A stretch of 64,000 bases of DNA. Source: an uncultured Lachnospiraceae bacterium. Lineage in GTDB: Bacteria; Bacillota; Clostridia; Lachnospirales; Lachnospiraceae. Positions within the stretch are counted from its first letter, which is position 1. Every line of letters starts with the position of its first letter. A program made the translations under genes and the position numbers. Shown one piece after another: positions 17,518 through 26,528 of the stretch. The stretch covers positions 1 to 64,000 of the forward strand of contig CANRPU010000009.1 of NCBI GenBank assembly GCA_947632555.1, given 5' to 3'. The notes under the pieces are model-generated. The model was not told the origin of the DNA. It made no database searches and saw only the letters and a list, made by a program, of their open reading frames with translations.

Positions 17518-18501
17518 CTACTGCTGAATACGGATCTCACCGGCGGACAGGGTAATCAGCTCCCCTTTTTCATTTTTTACGATCAAATGGCCGGCCGGAT
17601 CCACATCGAGCGCTGTTGCCCGATACGCTGTCTGTTCCTGTATGACGGTGATCTCTTTTCCCAGCATCGCCAGCCTTTGTCTGTACTTCTCAAAAATGTC
17701 CGCTTCGCTTGGCGGAGTCTTGAAACCCAAGACCCTGTTTATCATTTCCGCGCATAATTGATTTCTTGCGCCGGACACCTTTTCGTCAGGATAGATGGAA
17801 GCTGCCAGAGGCCGCAGCTCACCCGGAAAATCTTCATCGCGTATAGAAACATTGATCCCAATGCCGAGAACGATCCACTCCAGACTGCCGCTTTCCAGAT
17901 CAGTTACCGCTTCCGTCAAAATCCCGCAGACTTTTTTCCCGTGGATCAAAACATCGTTGACCCATTTAATCTTCGGTTTTTGGGGAGAAACGCTCTCTAT
18001 CGCTTCGCAGACGGACACAGCGGCAAAAGCGGTCACCGCGGTGGGATCTTCAAAGCGCAATACATCGGGGCGTAGTACGATACTCATATACAGGCCGCCC
18101 CCGGGGGGCGAAAAGAAACTGCGGGCATATCTGCCTCTGCCCATGGTCTGGCAGTCGGAAATAATGACTGTCCCATGTTCCGCCCCGGCGATCGCCATCT
18201 CTTTAGCGGTCTTGTTAGTGGATTCCAAAGTTTTGAAGATCCGGATCTTCTCCGCGTAAGGCAGACTGTTTTCAGACAGAAAAGGTCTTATTCCGGAAAC
18301 CGAAACGATATCATTTTCATCCGAAAGACAGTAGCCCTTATTTGTGACCGCCGTGATATCATAGCCGTCTTTTCGCAGTTCCTTTATCGCTTTCCACACA
18401 GCATTTCTGGAAATGCCCAATATCCCGGCAAGGTGTTCTCCCGATACGCTTTCTCCCCGCTGCCGCTCAAGCAATTCTAATACGTGATCCTTTGTGCTCA
18501 T
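17518..18501 (-). CDS. birA: Bifunctional biotin--protein ligase and biotin operon repressor
   Basis: A 327-residue group II BirA. Residues 1-62 form a winged helix-turn-helix (LAGILGISRNAVWKAIKELR). The central ligase domain has GRGRYARSFFSPPGGGLYMS, the biotinyl-AMP loop, and KIKWVNDVLIHGKKVCGILTE. A C-terminal SH3-like domain ends the protein. It attaches biotin to carboxylase carrier proteins. With biotinyl-AMP bound it dimerises on its operator, here clearly present before bioY 17 bases beyond this gene's stop. Its own promoter carries a different palindrome. Confidence 0.96.
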   Translation of the reverse strand: MSTKDHVLELLERQRGESVSGEHLAGILGISRNAVWKAIKELRKDGYDITAVTNKGYCLSDENDIVSVSGIRPFLSENSLPYAEKIRIFKTLESTNKTAKEMAIAGAEHGTVIISDCQTMGRGRYARSFFSPPGGGLYMSIVLRPDVLRFEDPTAVTAFAAVSVCEAIESVSPQKPKIKWVNDVLIHGKKVCGILTEAVTDLESGSLEWIVLGIGINVSIRDEDFPGELRPLAASIYPDEKVSGARNQLCAEMINRVLGFKTPPSEADIFEKYRQRLAMLGKEITVIQEQTAYRATALDVDPAGHLIVKNEKGELITLSAGEIRIQQ

Positions 18502-18515
18502 TTGTTGTCACCGTC

Positions 18516-18555
18516 CTGATTGTAATATTATATTACAGTCAGCGTGGATTGTCAC
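18516..18555 (-). promoter_or_regulatory. birA promoter with embedded palindrome
   Basis: Minus-strand GTGACA (18550-18555), 17-base spacer and perfect TATAAT (18527-18532). The -10 sits at the centre of a 27-base inverted repeat (18516-18542; one mismatch) whose core is TGTAATAT-T-ATATTACA. This differs from the BirA operator, so it may be the site of another regulator, or only AT-rich promoter symmetry. Confidence 0.55.
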
Positions 18556-18618
18556 CCCGGCTTTCTGCAGATCATCCTGCATTTCCCCATGCAGCGCAGG
18601 CTTAAATGCGGACATACG

Positions 18619-18646
18619 AACAGGGGAAGCATATGCTTCCCCTGTT
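18619..18646. terminator. hairpin between birA and the lipoprotein gene
   Basis: A perfect 12-base stem (AACAGGGGAAGC and its complement) with loop ATAT lies 26 bases past the lipoprotein gene stop. There is no long T stretch on either side, so its strength as a terminator is uncertain. Confidence 0.5.
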
Positions 18647-18671
18647 TACCCGATAAATATGCGCGTGCAAT

Positions 18672-19475
18672 TCAATCATCAGTCAATAAAAGATAAGCCC
18701 GTAAAAAACGGTTTTCGTCAAAGGCGGCGTAAATCACCGCGCGGGTATCCGTATCCATCGCCTCTGAGATAGATGCCAGATAGATCGTGCACTCCTCCAC
18801 CTGCGCGACCGGCTGAAGATACCAGATGCGCAGATCCGCGCTTTCCGGATGGTCCTGCAGGTATTCGCTGTAAATGCTTTCCAGAGTTTCATACTCCTCC
18901 CCGCAGTCCCTCAGGACCTGGGTTTCAATATCCAGCGCATAGGGTGGCTCACTGCTAACGCCGGTGCCAAGATATATGGTATCCCCCAGTCTGCAGGCCC
19001 CGCCAAAAAAGATGCTGTCCTGCTCCATGCTGCCTTCCAGTACATAAGTACTCCCATCATCCAAAGGCAGGGAAAGGGTAAAGTTTCCGGTTTCAGCAAA
19101 GTTTTCCTCATCCGTAACGGCAACTTCATAATCTTCCAACTCCTGTCGCTGACTCAGTAGTTCCTCCCTAATAGCCTCGTCACCGGTAAAGACCGTACGA
19201 TCTTCCCCATATTTCTCGTCGCTGTTCCAGAGCTTTTCCACTGCCAAAAAGTAGGCGCTAATAGTAGCCGGCGGAGATGACTGTGTATCTTCAGGGGGCG
19301 CGCTGTCAGGTTCTGTGACAGCTTCCGTGCCTGGGGAAAGCGTTTCCGCAGAAGGCGCGGAAAACTCCATAGCCGGTACAGATGTTTCCGGAGTTTCCTT
19401 GGGGGGTTCCCCGCCGCAGCCGCCGAGAGCCACAGCACAGCCTATCAGCATCACCGCGCAAAAATGTTTTTTCAT
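18672..19475 (-). CDS. Predicted lipoprotein, unknown function
   Basis: A 267-residue surface lipoprotein: Lys-rich start, hydrophobic core, then lipobox ALGGC with lipidated Cys20. Residues 24-72 are a Pro/Glu/Ser/Thr-rich tether. The soluble domain (about 75-267) has alternating beta segments (YVLEGSMEQDSIFFGGA, RAVIYAAFDENRFLRAYLL). I do not recognise the family. GGAGGAGGG before the ATG supports the start. It is separated from birA by a hairpin and appears to be its own unit. Confidence 0.75.
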   Translation of the reverse strand: MKKHFCAVMLIGCAVALGGCGGEPPKETPETSVPAMEFSAPSAETLSPGTEAVTEPDSAPPEDTQSSPPATISAYFLAVEKLWNSDEKYGEDRTVFTGDEAIREELLSQRQELEDYEVAVTDEENFAETGNFTLSLPLDDGSTYVLEGSMEQDSIFFGGACRLGDTIYLGTGVSSEPPYALDIETQVLRDCGEEYETLESIYSEYLQDHPESADLRIWYLQPVAQVEECTIYLASISEAMDTDTRAVIYAAFDENRFLRAYLLLTDD

Positions 19476-19562
19476 GGCATTCCCTCCTCCTTGGTTAATA
19501 AATGATCTGCTATTTTAAGTATGCGCTCTTTCGGTATTTTTGTAAATAGAAATATCTTAAAA

Positions 19563-19606
19563 AGGGTGTCCCTCCAGCCATTTCAACATGACTTTTGCGA
19601 CACCCT
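19563..19606 (-). terminator. terminator after the sipL-like gene
   Basis: An eight-base perfect stem (AGGGTGTC/GACACCCT) with a 28-base loop. On the minus strand the second arm is followed by TTTTT. It lies about 30 bases beyond the gene's stop codon. Confidence 0.65.
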
Positions 19607-19637
19607 CTTTTCCTAAACTATTCCTGCTAAATCTCTT

Positions 19638-21203
19638 TTACATCCCTTTCACTATCAGCAGTTTATCCCCCGGTTTCACTTCATCCGAAGTTAAGTCGTT
19701 GACTTCCTTTATCTTTTCCACGGGTACATAGTAGCGTTTCCCAATATTCCACAGATTATCCTCTGGACGCACCACATATACCACCATGCCCGGCAGCTCG
19801 CTGATCTTTTCCGGTTCCAGTTCCGACACTTTGATATCGGTGATCATCTGTACCGGAAGACTGCGGAATACCACCGCCTGAAAATTCAGTACAGCCTTGA
19901 TATCCATTTCTTCGCTGTCTATCATCACCGCCTGTATCTGTCCCGCGCTTCCGCTCAGAGTAAAGGTATCCATAGGACTGATGCCCGCCACCTCCAGCGT
20001 ATAGGTAAACGGGATGCTGCCCTTTAAACAGTTGTAGGGCGCGGCATCATCGCCGGTAATGTAAAGCACCTGTACCGCCAGCGTGCCCTCTATGCAGATC
20101 CCTTCCGCCGTGATGGTCTTGCTGTCGATCTGCAGGCTGCCCGCGCTGAACAGCAGCTGCAATACTCTTGCCTCCGGATTCTTTACTTTGAGGCGGTCTG
20201 TCACCTTATATTTTCCGTCGATCCGCATCAGAAGCTGTTTTAAACTGGTTCCCCGGTCGATGGTTTCTACCTCTTTGGCCACGCCGTAAACATCGGAAAT
20301 CATTTCCACAGTTTCTTCCTCATAGAGCTTGATGCCCATATCCAGCACCAGCTCCAGCGCCAGCGTTCTCTCTTCTCCATCAAAATCCGGTTTTACTTCC
20401 AGTTCCTTATGCCCCATAGAATAAGTGATGTCCCCGATCAGACCGTCCTGGCACCCATGGCACTCCACGGTACCGCTGAAGGGGATCAGTGTTTCAAAGG
20501 TGCTGACAGGCGTATTTTCCCCTTCTCCCTCATACAGGATAAAAAGTTTTATATCGCCCTGTATGCCAATGTTTTCCGCCAGAGGCTTGCACTCCACATC
20601 TTCCAGCGTGATGCTGTCCCAGATAATATGAAAGATATTCGGATAGTTCTGCGGCAGCGTGATCTCTTCCCGAATGCGGAAAATATCGTTTTTCTGAATG
20701 GCTATCTGCGCCAGTTCCATTTTTACCTTCCGGTACTCCAGAGGCGCGCCGCCTTCCTCAAAGTAGATATCCACCGGTGCCTCTTCGTCGTACAGTTCTT
20801 CCACCCAGCCCTTTAAGGTAAAGAGCGCCTGCACGGAAAGTTTTCTGGAATTGATGATGCATACGCTCAGATCTTCCAGTTCCGCTTTGATACTGACCGC
20901 ATCGGAAGCCTTTACGCCCTCCATATAGAGCTGCTCTTCAAAAGGCAGCTTTCCCTCCAGGCATACCAGCTTTTCTCCTTCTTCCCTGGTCTGATAAAGC
21001 ACAGAAAAAAGAAGCCTGCCCCGGACATTGACGTGGTCCTCCGTAGGTTTTACTTCTTCTATCTGTATCTGTCCCTTCTCATAAATGACATCGGCCACAT
21101 CCGGTTTGCTGTCCGGTATGTTGATATCCTCCTCCAGCGTCAGCTGGCTGCTGCCTCTGCATTTAATCCGGTCCATATGTATGTTTTTCTTGATCAGTTC
21201 CAC
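19638..21203 (-). CDS. sipL: SPOCS-LysM spore coat morphogenesis protein (SipL type)
   Basis: A 521-residue protein with repeated SPOCS (DUF3794) domains at about residues 30-140, 180-290 and 330-440, and a C-terminal LysM domain (about 473-519; VRPEDNLWNIGKRYYVPVEKI). Clostridioides difficile SipL has the same layout and nearly the same length. It binds SpoIVA and carries the coat onto the forespore, replacing Bacillus SpoVID. The start is GTG, with GGAGGG before it. A candidate sigma-E promoter upstream fits mother-cell expression. The symbol rests on architecture; no spoIVA is in the window. Confidence 0.82.
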   Translation of the reverse strand: MELIKKNIHMDRIKCRGSSQLTLEEDINIPDSKPDVADVIYEKGQIQIEEVKPTEDHVNVRGRLLFSVLYQTREEGEKLVCLEGKLPFEEQLYMEGVKASDAVSIKAELEDLSVCIINSRKLSVQALFTLKGWVEELYDEEAPVDIYFEEGGAPLEYRKVKMELAQIAIQKNDIFRIREEITLPQNYPNIFHIIWDSITLEDVECKPLAENIGIQGDIKLFILYEGEGENTPVSTFETLIPFSGTVECHGCQDGLIGDITYSMGHKELEVKPDFDGEERTLALELVLDMGIKLYEEETVEMISDVYGVAKEVETIDRGTSLKQLLMRIDGKYKVTDRLKVKNPEARVLQLLFSAGSLQIDSKTITAEGICIEGTLAVQVLYITGDDAAPYNCLKGSIPFTYTLEVAGISPMDTFTLSGSAGQIQAVMIDSEEMDIKAVLNFQAVVFRSLPVQMITDIKVSELEPEKISELPGMVVYVVRPEDNLWNIGKRYYVPVEKIKEVNDLTSDEVKPGDKLLIVKGM

Positions 21204-21234
21204 TTTTATCCCTCCACATATGTTGCTTATAATT

Positions 21235-21263
21235 ACTATATGAGAGGGATCCTTCCATTATGC
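21235..21263 (-). promoter_or_regulatory. candidate sigma-E promoter of sipL
   Basis: Minus-strand GCATAAT (21257-21263) and CATATAGT (21235-21242) are 14 bases apart. The -10 differs by one base from the sigma-E consensus CATACAnT. The pair ends about 30 bases before the GTG start, leaving a short leader with a strong ribosome site. It has the same form as the candidate before spoIIID. Confidence 0.55.
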
Positions 21264-21286
21264 CTTATGTCCGCGAAACACGGACT

Positions 21287-22189
21287 TTATTTTACCGCGC
21301 CGATCATCTCGCGGATATCTTCTATGCCGTAGGTTTTCATATAATCCTCTATCCCCTTTATGATCTCTTCCGTCACATAGGGATTATGGAAATTGGCGGC
21401 TCCTACGCTGACCGCCGAGGCCCCCGCCAGAAGGAACTCTATGGCGTCCTCCGCCGTGGAGATCCCTCCCATACCGATCACGGGGATCTTTACGGCGTTG
21501 GCCGCCTGATATACCATGCGCAGCGCCACCGGTTTAATGGCAGGTCCCGACATGCCCCCCGTTTTGTTTGCCAGGGCGAAAGTTCTTCTGTGGATATCTA
21601 TTTTCATGCCGGTAATGGTATTGATCAGGGAAACGGCATCCGCCCCCGCGGCTTCCGCCGCTCTGGCCATTTCCGCGATATCCGTCACATTGGGACTCAG
21701 CTTCATGATGACAGGCTGTCCGGCATGCTTTTTGATTTCCGAAGTAATACCGAACAGAGCGTCCGCTTTCTGCCCGAAAGCAATGGCTCCCTCCTTCACA
21801 TTGGGACAGGATACATTGATCTCCAGCATATCCACCGGGGCATCTTTCAGTCTTTCCACTACCTCCACATAATCTTCCACGGTCTTTCCGCATACGTTTA
21901 CGATGATACGGGTATGATACTGCTTCAGGAACGGGATATCTCTCTCCAGGAACACGTCTATCCCGGGATTCTGAAGCCCGATAGCGTTCAGCATACCGCC
22001 GTAGACTTCCGCCACCCTAGGCGTGGGATTCCCCGGCCAGGGCACGCTGGCCACCCCTTTTGTCACCACCGCTCCCAGCTTGTTCAGGTCCACAAATTCC
22101 CCATACTCCATACCGGAGCCAAAGGTCCCCGATGCCGTCATCACCGGATTTCGCAATGTCACTCCCGCGATCGTCACCTGCGTATTCAT
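21287..22189 (-). CDS. pyrD: Dihydroorotate dehydrogenase B, catalytic subunit
   Basis: FMN-containing TIM-barrel enzyme (300 residues) that oxidises dihydroorotate to orotate in pyrimidine synthesis. The class 1 catalytic cysteine is in NVSCPNVKEGAIAFG. Substrate- and FMN-binding stretches are TASGTFGSG, KLSPNVTD and GMGGISTAEDA. It starts on the last base of the pyrK stop codon, the tight coupling expected for the PyrD-PyrK complex, which passes electrons to NAD+. Confidence 0.97.
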   Translation of the reverse strand: MNTQVTIAGVTLRNPVMTASGTFGSGMEYGEFVDLNKLGAVVTKGVASVPWPGNPTPRVAEVYGGMLNAIGLQNPGIDVFLERDIPFLKQYHTRIIVNVCGKTVEDYVEVVERLKDAPVDMLEINVSCPNVKEGAIAFGQKADALFGITSEIKKHAGQPVIMKLSPNVTDIAEMARAAEAAGADAVSLINTITGMKIDIHRRTFALANKTGGMSGPAIKPVALRMVYQAANAVKIPVIGMGGISTAEDAIEFLLAGASAVSVGAANFHNPYVTEEIIKGIEDYMKTYGIEDIREMIGAVK

Positions 22190-22962
22190 CAGATCTCCAC
22201 CTCCCCTGCCTCAAATACCGGGCCATCCGTACAGATCCTCGCGTTGTTTACATGGGAATGGGCATCCGTTTCTCTGGTCCTGACCACACAGCCCAGACAG
22301 GCCCCCACGCCGCACGCCATATGCTCCTCCAGCGAAATATACGCCGGGATCCCCTGTTCTTTCGCGTATCTCTTTACCGCCCGCAGCATGGGCATGGGCC
22401 CGCAGGCAAATATCACATCCGCCCAAAGGCCGTTCTCCCGCACGGCGTCCAGCACATTCCCTTTCGTCCCCATGCTTCCGTCCTCCGCCGCGGCGTATAC
22501 CTTTCCGTACCTTTCCAGATCCTCTTTTAAAAAAGCAGCGCCGCCGCGGTAGCCCAGAATGATCTGTTTTTCCGCGTCCGCTCTTTTCGCCAGTTCCAGC
22601 ATGGGCGGTATTCCGATACCGCCGCCCATCAGAAACGCTTTCTTTCCTTTCGCGGCTTCCAGAGGAAACCCGTTGCCCAGATTGCCCAGCACCGCGATCT
22701 CCTCTCCAGCAGGATAGCCGGAGAATTCCGCCGTGCCCTGTCCCGCCACCCGGTATACCAGCCGCAGCAGCCCTTTCTCTCTGTCCGCCTCACAGATACT
22801 GATCGGCCTTGGCAGCAGCGCGCTCTTATCCTTTGGATAAAGACAGACAAACTGTCCGGGCGCCGCCGTTTCCGCCAGATCCGTTTCTATCCGCATATCA
22901 AAGATCCCCGCCGCGATCTCCTTTTGAGAATATACCCTGGCGTTGATTTTCTTTTTCCCCAT
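22189..22962 (-). CDS. pyrK: Dihydroorotate dehydrogenase B, electron transfer subunit
   Basis: A 257-residue flavoprotein of the ferredoxin-NADP reductase fold. It carries FAD and a [2Fe-2S] cluster and passes electrons from PyrD to NAD+. The FAD motif is LLPRPISI, the nucleotide loop is GGGIGIPPMLELA, and the C-terminal cluster ligands are in MACGVGACLGCVVRT plus ICTDGPVF. It lies between pyrC (13 bases upstream) and pyrD (one-base overlap). Confidence 0.96.
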   Translation of the reverse strand: MGKKKINARVYSQKEIAAGIFDMRIETDLAETAAPGQFVCLYPKDKSALLPRPISICEADREKGLLRLVYRVAGQGTAEFSGYPAGEEIAVLGNLGNGFPLEAAKGKKAFLMGGGIGIPPMLELAKRADAEKQIILGYRGGAAFLKEDLERYGKVYAAAEDGSMGTKGNVLDAVRENGLWADVIFACGPMPMLRAVKRYAKEQGIPAYISLEEHMACGVGACLGCVVRTRETDAHSHVNNARICTDGPVFEAGEVEI

Positions 22963-22975
22963 ATTGACCTCTCCC

Positions 22976-24271
22976 TTACCCGTTTTTTCTGTTGTCCGCG
23001 GCGTATACTATCCTGCCGCCGCATATGGTATATTTTACCGCGCCCTTCAGCTTCCTGCCCGTGAACGGGGAATTGGAAGATTTGGACGCGAAATCCGTTA
23101 CCGTAAACTCCTCCCGGGGCCGGAACAGTACCAGATCCGCCGGACCGCCTTCGGCCAGATATCCCGCATCCAGATGATAGATCCCCGCCGGGTTGCATGT
23201 CATCTTTTCAAGAAGCGACATCAGTGTCAGTTTTTTCGTTTCCACCAGCATGGTGATCCCCAGAGGAAGCGCGGTTTCCAATCCGATGATCCCGCTGGGA
23301 GCCTCCGTAATAGAGCGCTCTTTTTCTTCTTTGCTGTGAGGTGCGTGGTCCGTGGCGATAATGTCGATCGTCCCGTCCCGCAGCCCCTCGATGATCGCGC
23401 AGCGGTCACTCTCTTCCCGCAGAGGCGGATTCATCTTGGCCAGGGTGCCGCAGCGCAGCACCGCCTCCTGCGTCAGCGTAAAATGATGGGGCGTGGCTTC
23501 CGCGTGAATATCGCCGCCCCGCTTTTTGGCCTGCCGCACCAGTTCCACCGTTTCTCTGGCGCTGATATGCTGAATATTGACGCAGGCGCCTTCCTCCAGC
23601 GCGATCTCCAGATCCCTTCCTGTCAGATCCGTTTCCGCTTCCCTGGGCGAACCGCCTATGCCCAGCCGGGCGGCGGTTTCTCCCGCGTTGATCCCGTTAT
23701 TTTGTATCAGCGCCGGATCTTCTTCATGAAAACTAAGCGGTACTCCCAGCTTTTTGGCCGTCCGCATGGCCTGACGTACCAGCCCGGCATCCAGGATCGG
23801 AAGCCCGTCATCAGTAAAGCCGGCCGCTCCATGGCCGCGCAGCGCCTCCATATCCGTCAGTTCTTTTCCCCCCATGCCTTTTGTGACCGCGGCGCAGGTT
23901 TCCACGTGAATGCCTGTCCGCCTCCCTTTTTCCAGCACGTAGGAAAGCGTTTCCACGCTGTCCACCGCGGGTCTGGTATTCGCCATCAGCACCACCGTGG
24001 TATAGCCTCCTCTGGCGGCCGCTCTGGCTCCCGAAAAAATATCCTCTTTATAGGTAAAACCCGGATCCCGGAAATGAGAGTGGATATCCACCAGCCCGGG
24101 TGCCGCTGTCAGCCCCGTTCCGTCTATGACTTCCAGGTCCTCCCGGCCGCGCAGTTCCCGGTAAAGCCCCGGCTCTATCCTGAGGATCTTCCCCCCTTCC
24201 GCCAGGATATCCAAATATCCTTCCCGCCCGTCGGCCGGGTTCATCAGATACGCGTTCGCGATCAATAACAT
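22976..24271 (-). CDS. pyrC: Dihydroorotase
   Basis: Zinc amidohydrolase (431 residues, class I) that cyclises carbamoyl-aspartate to dihydroorotate. Metal ligands are visible in DIHSHFRDPG, the aspartate in GFTDDGLPIL, SFHEEDP, and ATPHHFTL with DHAPHSKEEK near the end. It is the first gene of pyrC-pyrK-pyrD, the consecutive steps three and four of the pathway. AAAGGGAG precedes the ATG. The 52-base gap to the divergent lipoprotein gene leaves no room for a PyrR attenuator. Confidence 0.95.
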   Translation of the reverse strand: MLLIANAYLMNPADGREGYLDILAEGGKILRIEPGLYRELRGREDLEVIDGTGLTAAPGLVDIHSHFRDPGFTYKEDIFSGARAAARGGYTTVVLMANTRPAVDSVETLSYVLEKGRRTGIHVETCAAVTKGMGGKELTDMEALRGHGAAGFTDDGLPILDAGLVRQAMRTAKKLGVPLSFHEEDPALIQNNGINAGETAARLGIGGSPREAETDLTGRDLEIALEEGACVNIQHISARETVELVRQAKKRGGDIHAEATPHHFTLTQEAVLRCGTLAKMNPPLREESDRCAIIEGLRDGTIDIIATDHAPHSKEEKERSITEAPSGIIGLETALPLGITMLVETKKLTLMSLLEKMTCNPAGIYHLDAGYLAEGGPADLVLFRPREEFTVTDFASKSSNSPFTGRKLKGAVKYTICGGRIVYAADNRKNG

Positions 24272-24323
24272 ATTTTACTCCCTTTCCTCATAGGATAAAT
24301 ACAAAACAAGCAATGGACTTTTT

Positions 24324-24755
24324 ATGAAAAAGCGTAAACTCAACCCTGTCTTTTTATCACGGACCGCTGTCTGCCTGCTGCTCCTGTGTTTTATCGTTTC
24401 CGGCTGCGGCATCGGTTCCGGAAAAACCACAAAGCTGCGGGATCTGGATTTCACCGTTGTCAGTGAGGAACTGCTGCCCGCAGAGCTTACCCAGCTGATC
24501 GAAGAGCGCAAGGAAGAAGCGTTTCAGATCACCTACAGCGACGAGGACTATCTGTATCTCTGCGTGGGATACGGCCGGCAGGAAACCGGCGGCTACAGCA
24601 TCGCGGTGGACGAACTTTATCTGTCGGATGACGCCATCCACATCAACACCAGCCTTCTGGGTCCCGGCCCCGAAGAGCAGAAAGGAAACTCGCCTTCTTA
24701 TCCCTACATTGTGGTAAAGCTGGAATATATGGATAAGACCGTGGAATTTAAGTAG
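24324..24755 (+). CDS. PrcB-like lipoprotein
   Basis: A 143-residue lipoprotein: basic start, hydrophobic stretch LLLLCFIVSGC with the lipidated Cys at about residue 28, then a compact domain. The segment GYGRQETGGYSIAVDELYL matches the core of the PrcB C-terminal family, known from the dentilisin protease complex of Treponema, where it may aid protease assembly. No protease gene is nearby, so the role here is open. It is divergent from pyrC and overlaps the convergent panE-like gene by eight bases. Confidence 0.75.
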   Translation: MKKRKLNPVFLSRTAVCLLLLCFIVSGCGIGSGKTTKLRDLDFTVVSEELLPAELTQLIEERKEEAFQITYSDEDYLYLCVGYGRQETGGYSIAVDELYLSDDAIHINTSLLGPGPEEQKGNSPSYPYIVVKLEYMDKTVEFK

Positions 24756-25683
24756 GCCGATAAGCAAACCTGCCCTGGTTCTTTTCTTCCAGCGCCTTTA
24801 TGACATGGAAGGTAAACTCATTATAGGGAGTGGGGACCCCCAGTTCCCTGCCCATGCGCGTCACGGCGCCGGCAAACATATCAATCTCCGTATGTCTTTT
24901 CGCATCCAGATCCTGCAGAGTGGAGTAACGGCCGCCTTTGTCGGTGGGACTGCCCTTTCCGGCGCTACTTTCCAGCGAAAGCGCAATGCCTCTGGCGGCA
25001 GCCACCGCGGCCACCTCCTCCTGCAGCTTCCGGCAGAGAAACGCCATATGCTCACTGTCCTCATATGCGCCCACTCCGCAGCCTACTATGGCCTGCGGCA
25101 GATTTCTGCCGATATTGAAAGCGTATTTATGCCACATATCTTTTACGATATCCCGGCACATATGATAATGAATATTGGTTCCTTCCAGTAGGTCTTTCAC
25201 GGCCGTCATTCTTTCCGTGGGTTCCGGGCAGCCGGCCTCTCCAAAGTAGATCCCCAGAGTGGAGTCGATATCAAATACCACGCTGCCGCCCTGTCTTTCC
25301 GAAGCGATCTTCATGAAAGAATACAGCATGTGCTCCCCGCCGATCCTTTCTCCGATGATCTCTTCGCTGTCCACGCCGTTTAACAGGCTCATGACTATGG
25401 TGTGGGAATCCGCCACCGCCTCAATATCCGCCAGGGAATCCCGCAGAGCTCCGTATTTGACCGCCACCAGGAGCAGGTCCGCGCCACGCGCCTCTCCGGG
25501 TGTCCGCACATGCAGAGAATATCTCCTGCCGTTGATCAGCAGTCCTTCCTTTTTTAAGCGCGCGCCTCTTTCTCCCTGGGCCACCGTCCAGAGCCGTTCT
25601 CCCAGTTTCTCCTGCAGACCCTGGATAAAATACGCGCCTACGGCACCGGCCCCCAGTACTGCCACCGTGTTTATCTTTGCCAT
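24748..25683 (-). CDS. panE: Ketopantoate reductase family protein
   Basis: NADPH-dependent reductase (311 residues) of the PanE/ApbA family; it normally converts 2-dehydropantoate to pantoate for CoA synthesis. The Rossmann loop is VAVLGAGAVGAYF. The C-terminal helical domain has the expected KYAFNIGRNLPQAIVG (catalytic Lys) and TEIDMFAGAVTRMG. The start at 25683 follows GGGAGG; the longer frame to 25773 is unsupported. No panB or panC is adjacent, so a related 2-oxoacid reductase role is possible. Confidence 0.85.
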   Translation of the reverse strand: MAKINTVAVLGAGAVGAYFIQGLQEKLGERLWTVAQGERGARLKKEGLLINGRRYSLHVRTPGEARGADLLLVAVKYGALRDSLADIEAVADSHTIVMSLLNGVDSEEIIGERIGGEHMLYSFMKIASERQGGSVVFDIDSTLGIYFGEAGCPEPTERMTAVKDLLEGTNIHYHMCRDIVKDMWHKYAFNIGRNLPQAIVGCGVGAYEDSEHMAFLCRKLQEEVAAVAAARGIALSLESSAGKGSPTDKGGRYSTLQDLDAKRHTEIDMFAGAVTRMGRELGVPTPYNEFTFHVIKALEEKNQGRFAYRPT

Positions 25684-25784
25684 GATCGGCCTCCCTCCCC
25701 GCCGTTCTCCTTGCTTTCTGAAATACTCTTTAGTATAATATAGCATAACAGCATTGACAGAAAAAGCATACAAGGAGCGATTTT

Positions 25785-26528
25785 ATGATCCGATTTTTCA
25801 TTGTTTCCTCTTTCGTGATACTGTTCTTAATTCTTTCCACGCCTCTGATGTTGGCGGAGTGGATCGTGGGAAAATTCAATATGGATGCCAAAAACCGCAG
25901 TTCCCTGGCCATTGTCAACTGGGCGTTCCGCTGCGTCATCCGTCTTGCCGGCGTCAATGTCATCGCCCTCGGCGAGGAAAATATCCCTAAGGATACCGCC
26001 GTGCTCTATGCCGGCAACCACAGAAGCTTTTTCGATATCGTCCTGACCTATGTACGCGTTCCGCGTCCCACCGGCTACATCGCTAAAAAGGAAATGGAAA
26101 AAGTACCCCTGCTCTCCGTCTGGATGAAAGACCTGCACTGCCTGTTCCTGGACCGTCAGAACATCAAGGAAGGCATGAAGACCATTTTAAGCGCCGTGGA
26201 AAAAGCCAAGTCCGGCATTTCCATCTGTATCTTCCCGGAAGGCACCCGCAATAAGACCGCGGACACGTTCCTGCCTTTCCACGAAGGCAGCTTTAAGATT
26301 GCGGAGAAGGCCGGCATTCCCATTATTCCCATGACGATCGTCAACTCCGCGGCTGTTTTTGAAGACCATTTCCCCAAGATCAAAAAGGCCACTGTCATCA
26401 TCTCTTACGGAGAACCCATCTATCCCGACAGGCTGTCCAGAGAGGAAAAGAAAGCCATGGGCAGCAAAGTGCGGAATGTGATCGAAACCGAATACAACCG
26501 TATCAGGACCGCAGGCTATCCACTATAG
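25785..26528 (+). CDS. plsC: 1-acyl-sn-glycerol-3-phosphate acyltransferase
   Basis: Membrane-associated acyltransferase (247 residues) that makes phosphatidic acid from lysophosphatidic acid. Catalytic motif NHRSFFD (HX4D) is near residue 80, with the substrate motif FPEGTRN near 148. A hydrophobic N-terminal span (about 2-25) anchors it. AAGGAG lies seven bases before the ATG. It converges on murF and overlaps that gene's 3' end by 26 bases. Confidence 0.93.
   Translation: MIRFFIVSSFVILFLILSTPLMLAEWIVGKFNMDAKNRSSLAIVNWAFRCVIRLAGVNVIALGEENIPKDTAVLYAGNHRSFFDIVLTYVRVPRPTGYIAKKEMEKVPLLSVWMKDLHCLFLDRQNIKEGMKTILSAVEKAKSGISICIFPEGTRNKTADTFLPFHEGSFKIAEKAGIPIIPMTIVNSAAVFEDHFPKIKKATVIISYGEPIYPDRLSREEKKAMGSKVRNVIETEYNRIRTAGYPL

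Noticed and set aside
24272..24323. PyrR attenuator before pyrC
   Set aside because: Only 52 bases separate pyrC from the divergent gene and no anti-antiterminator pairing is visible.
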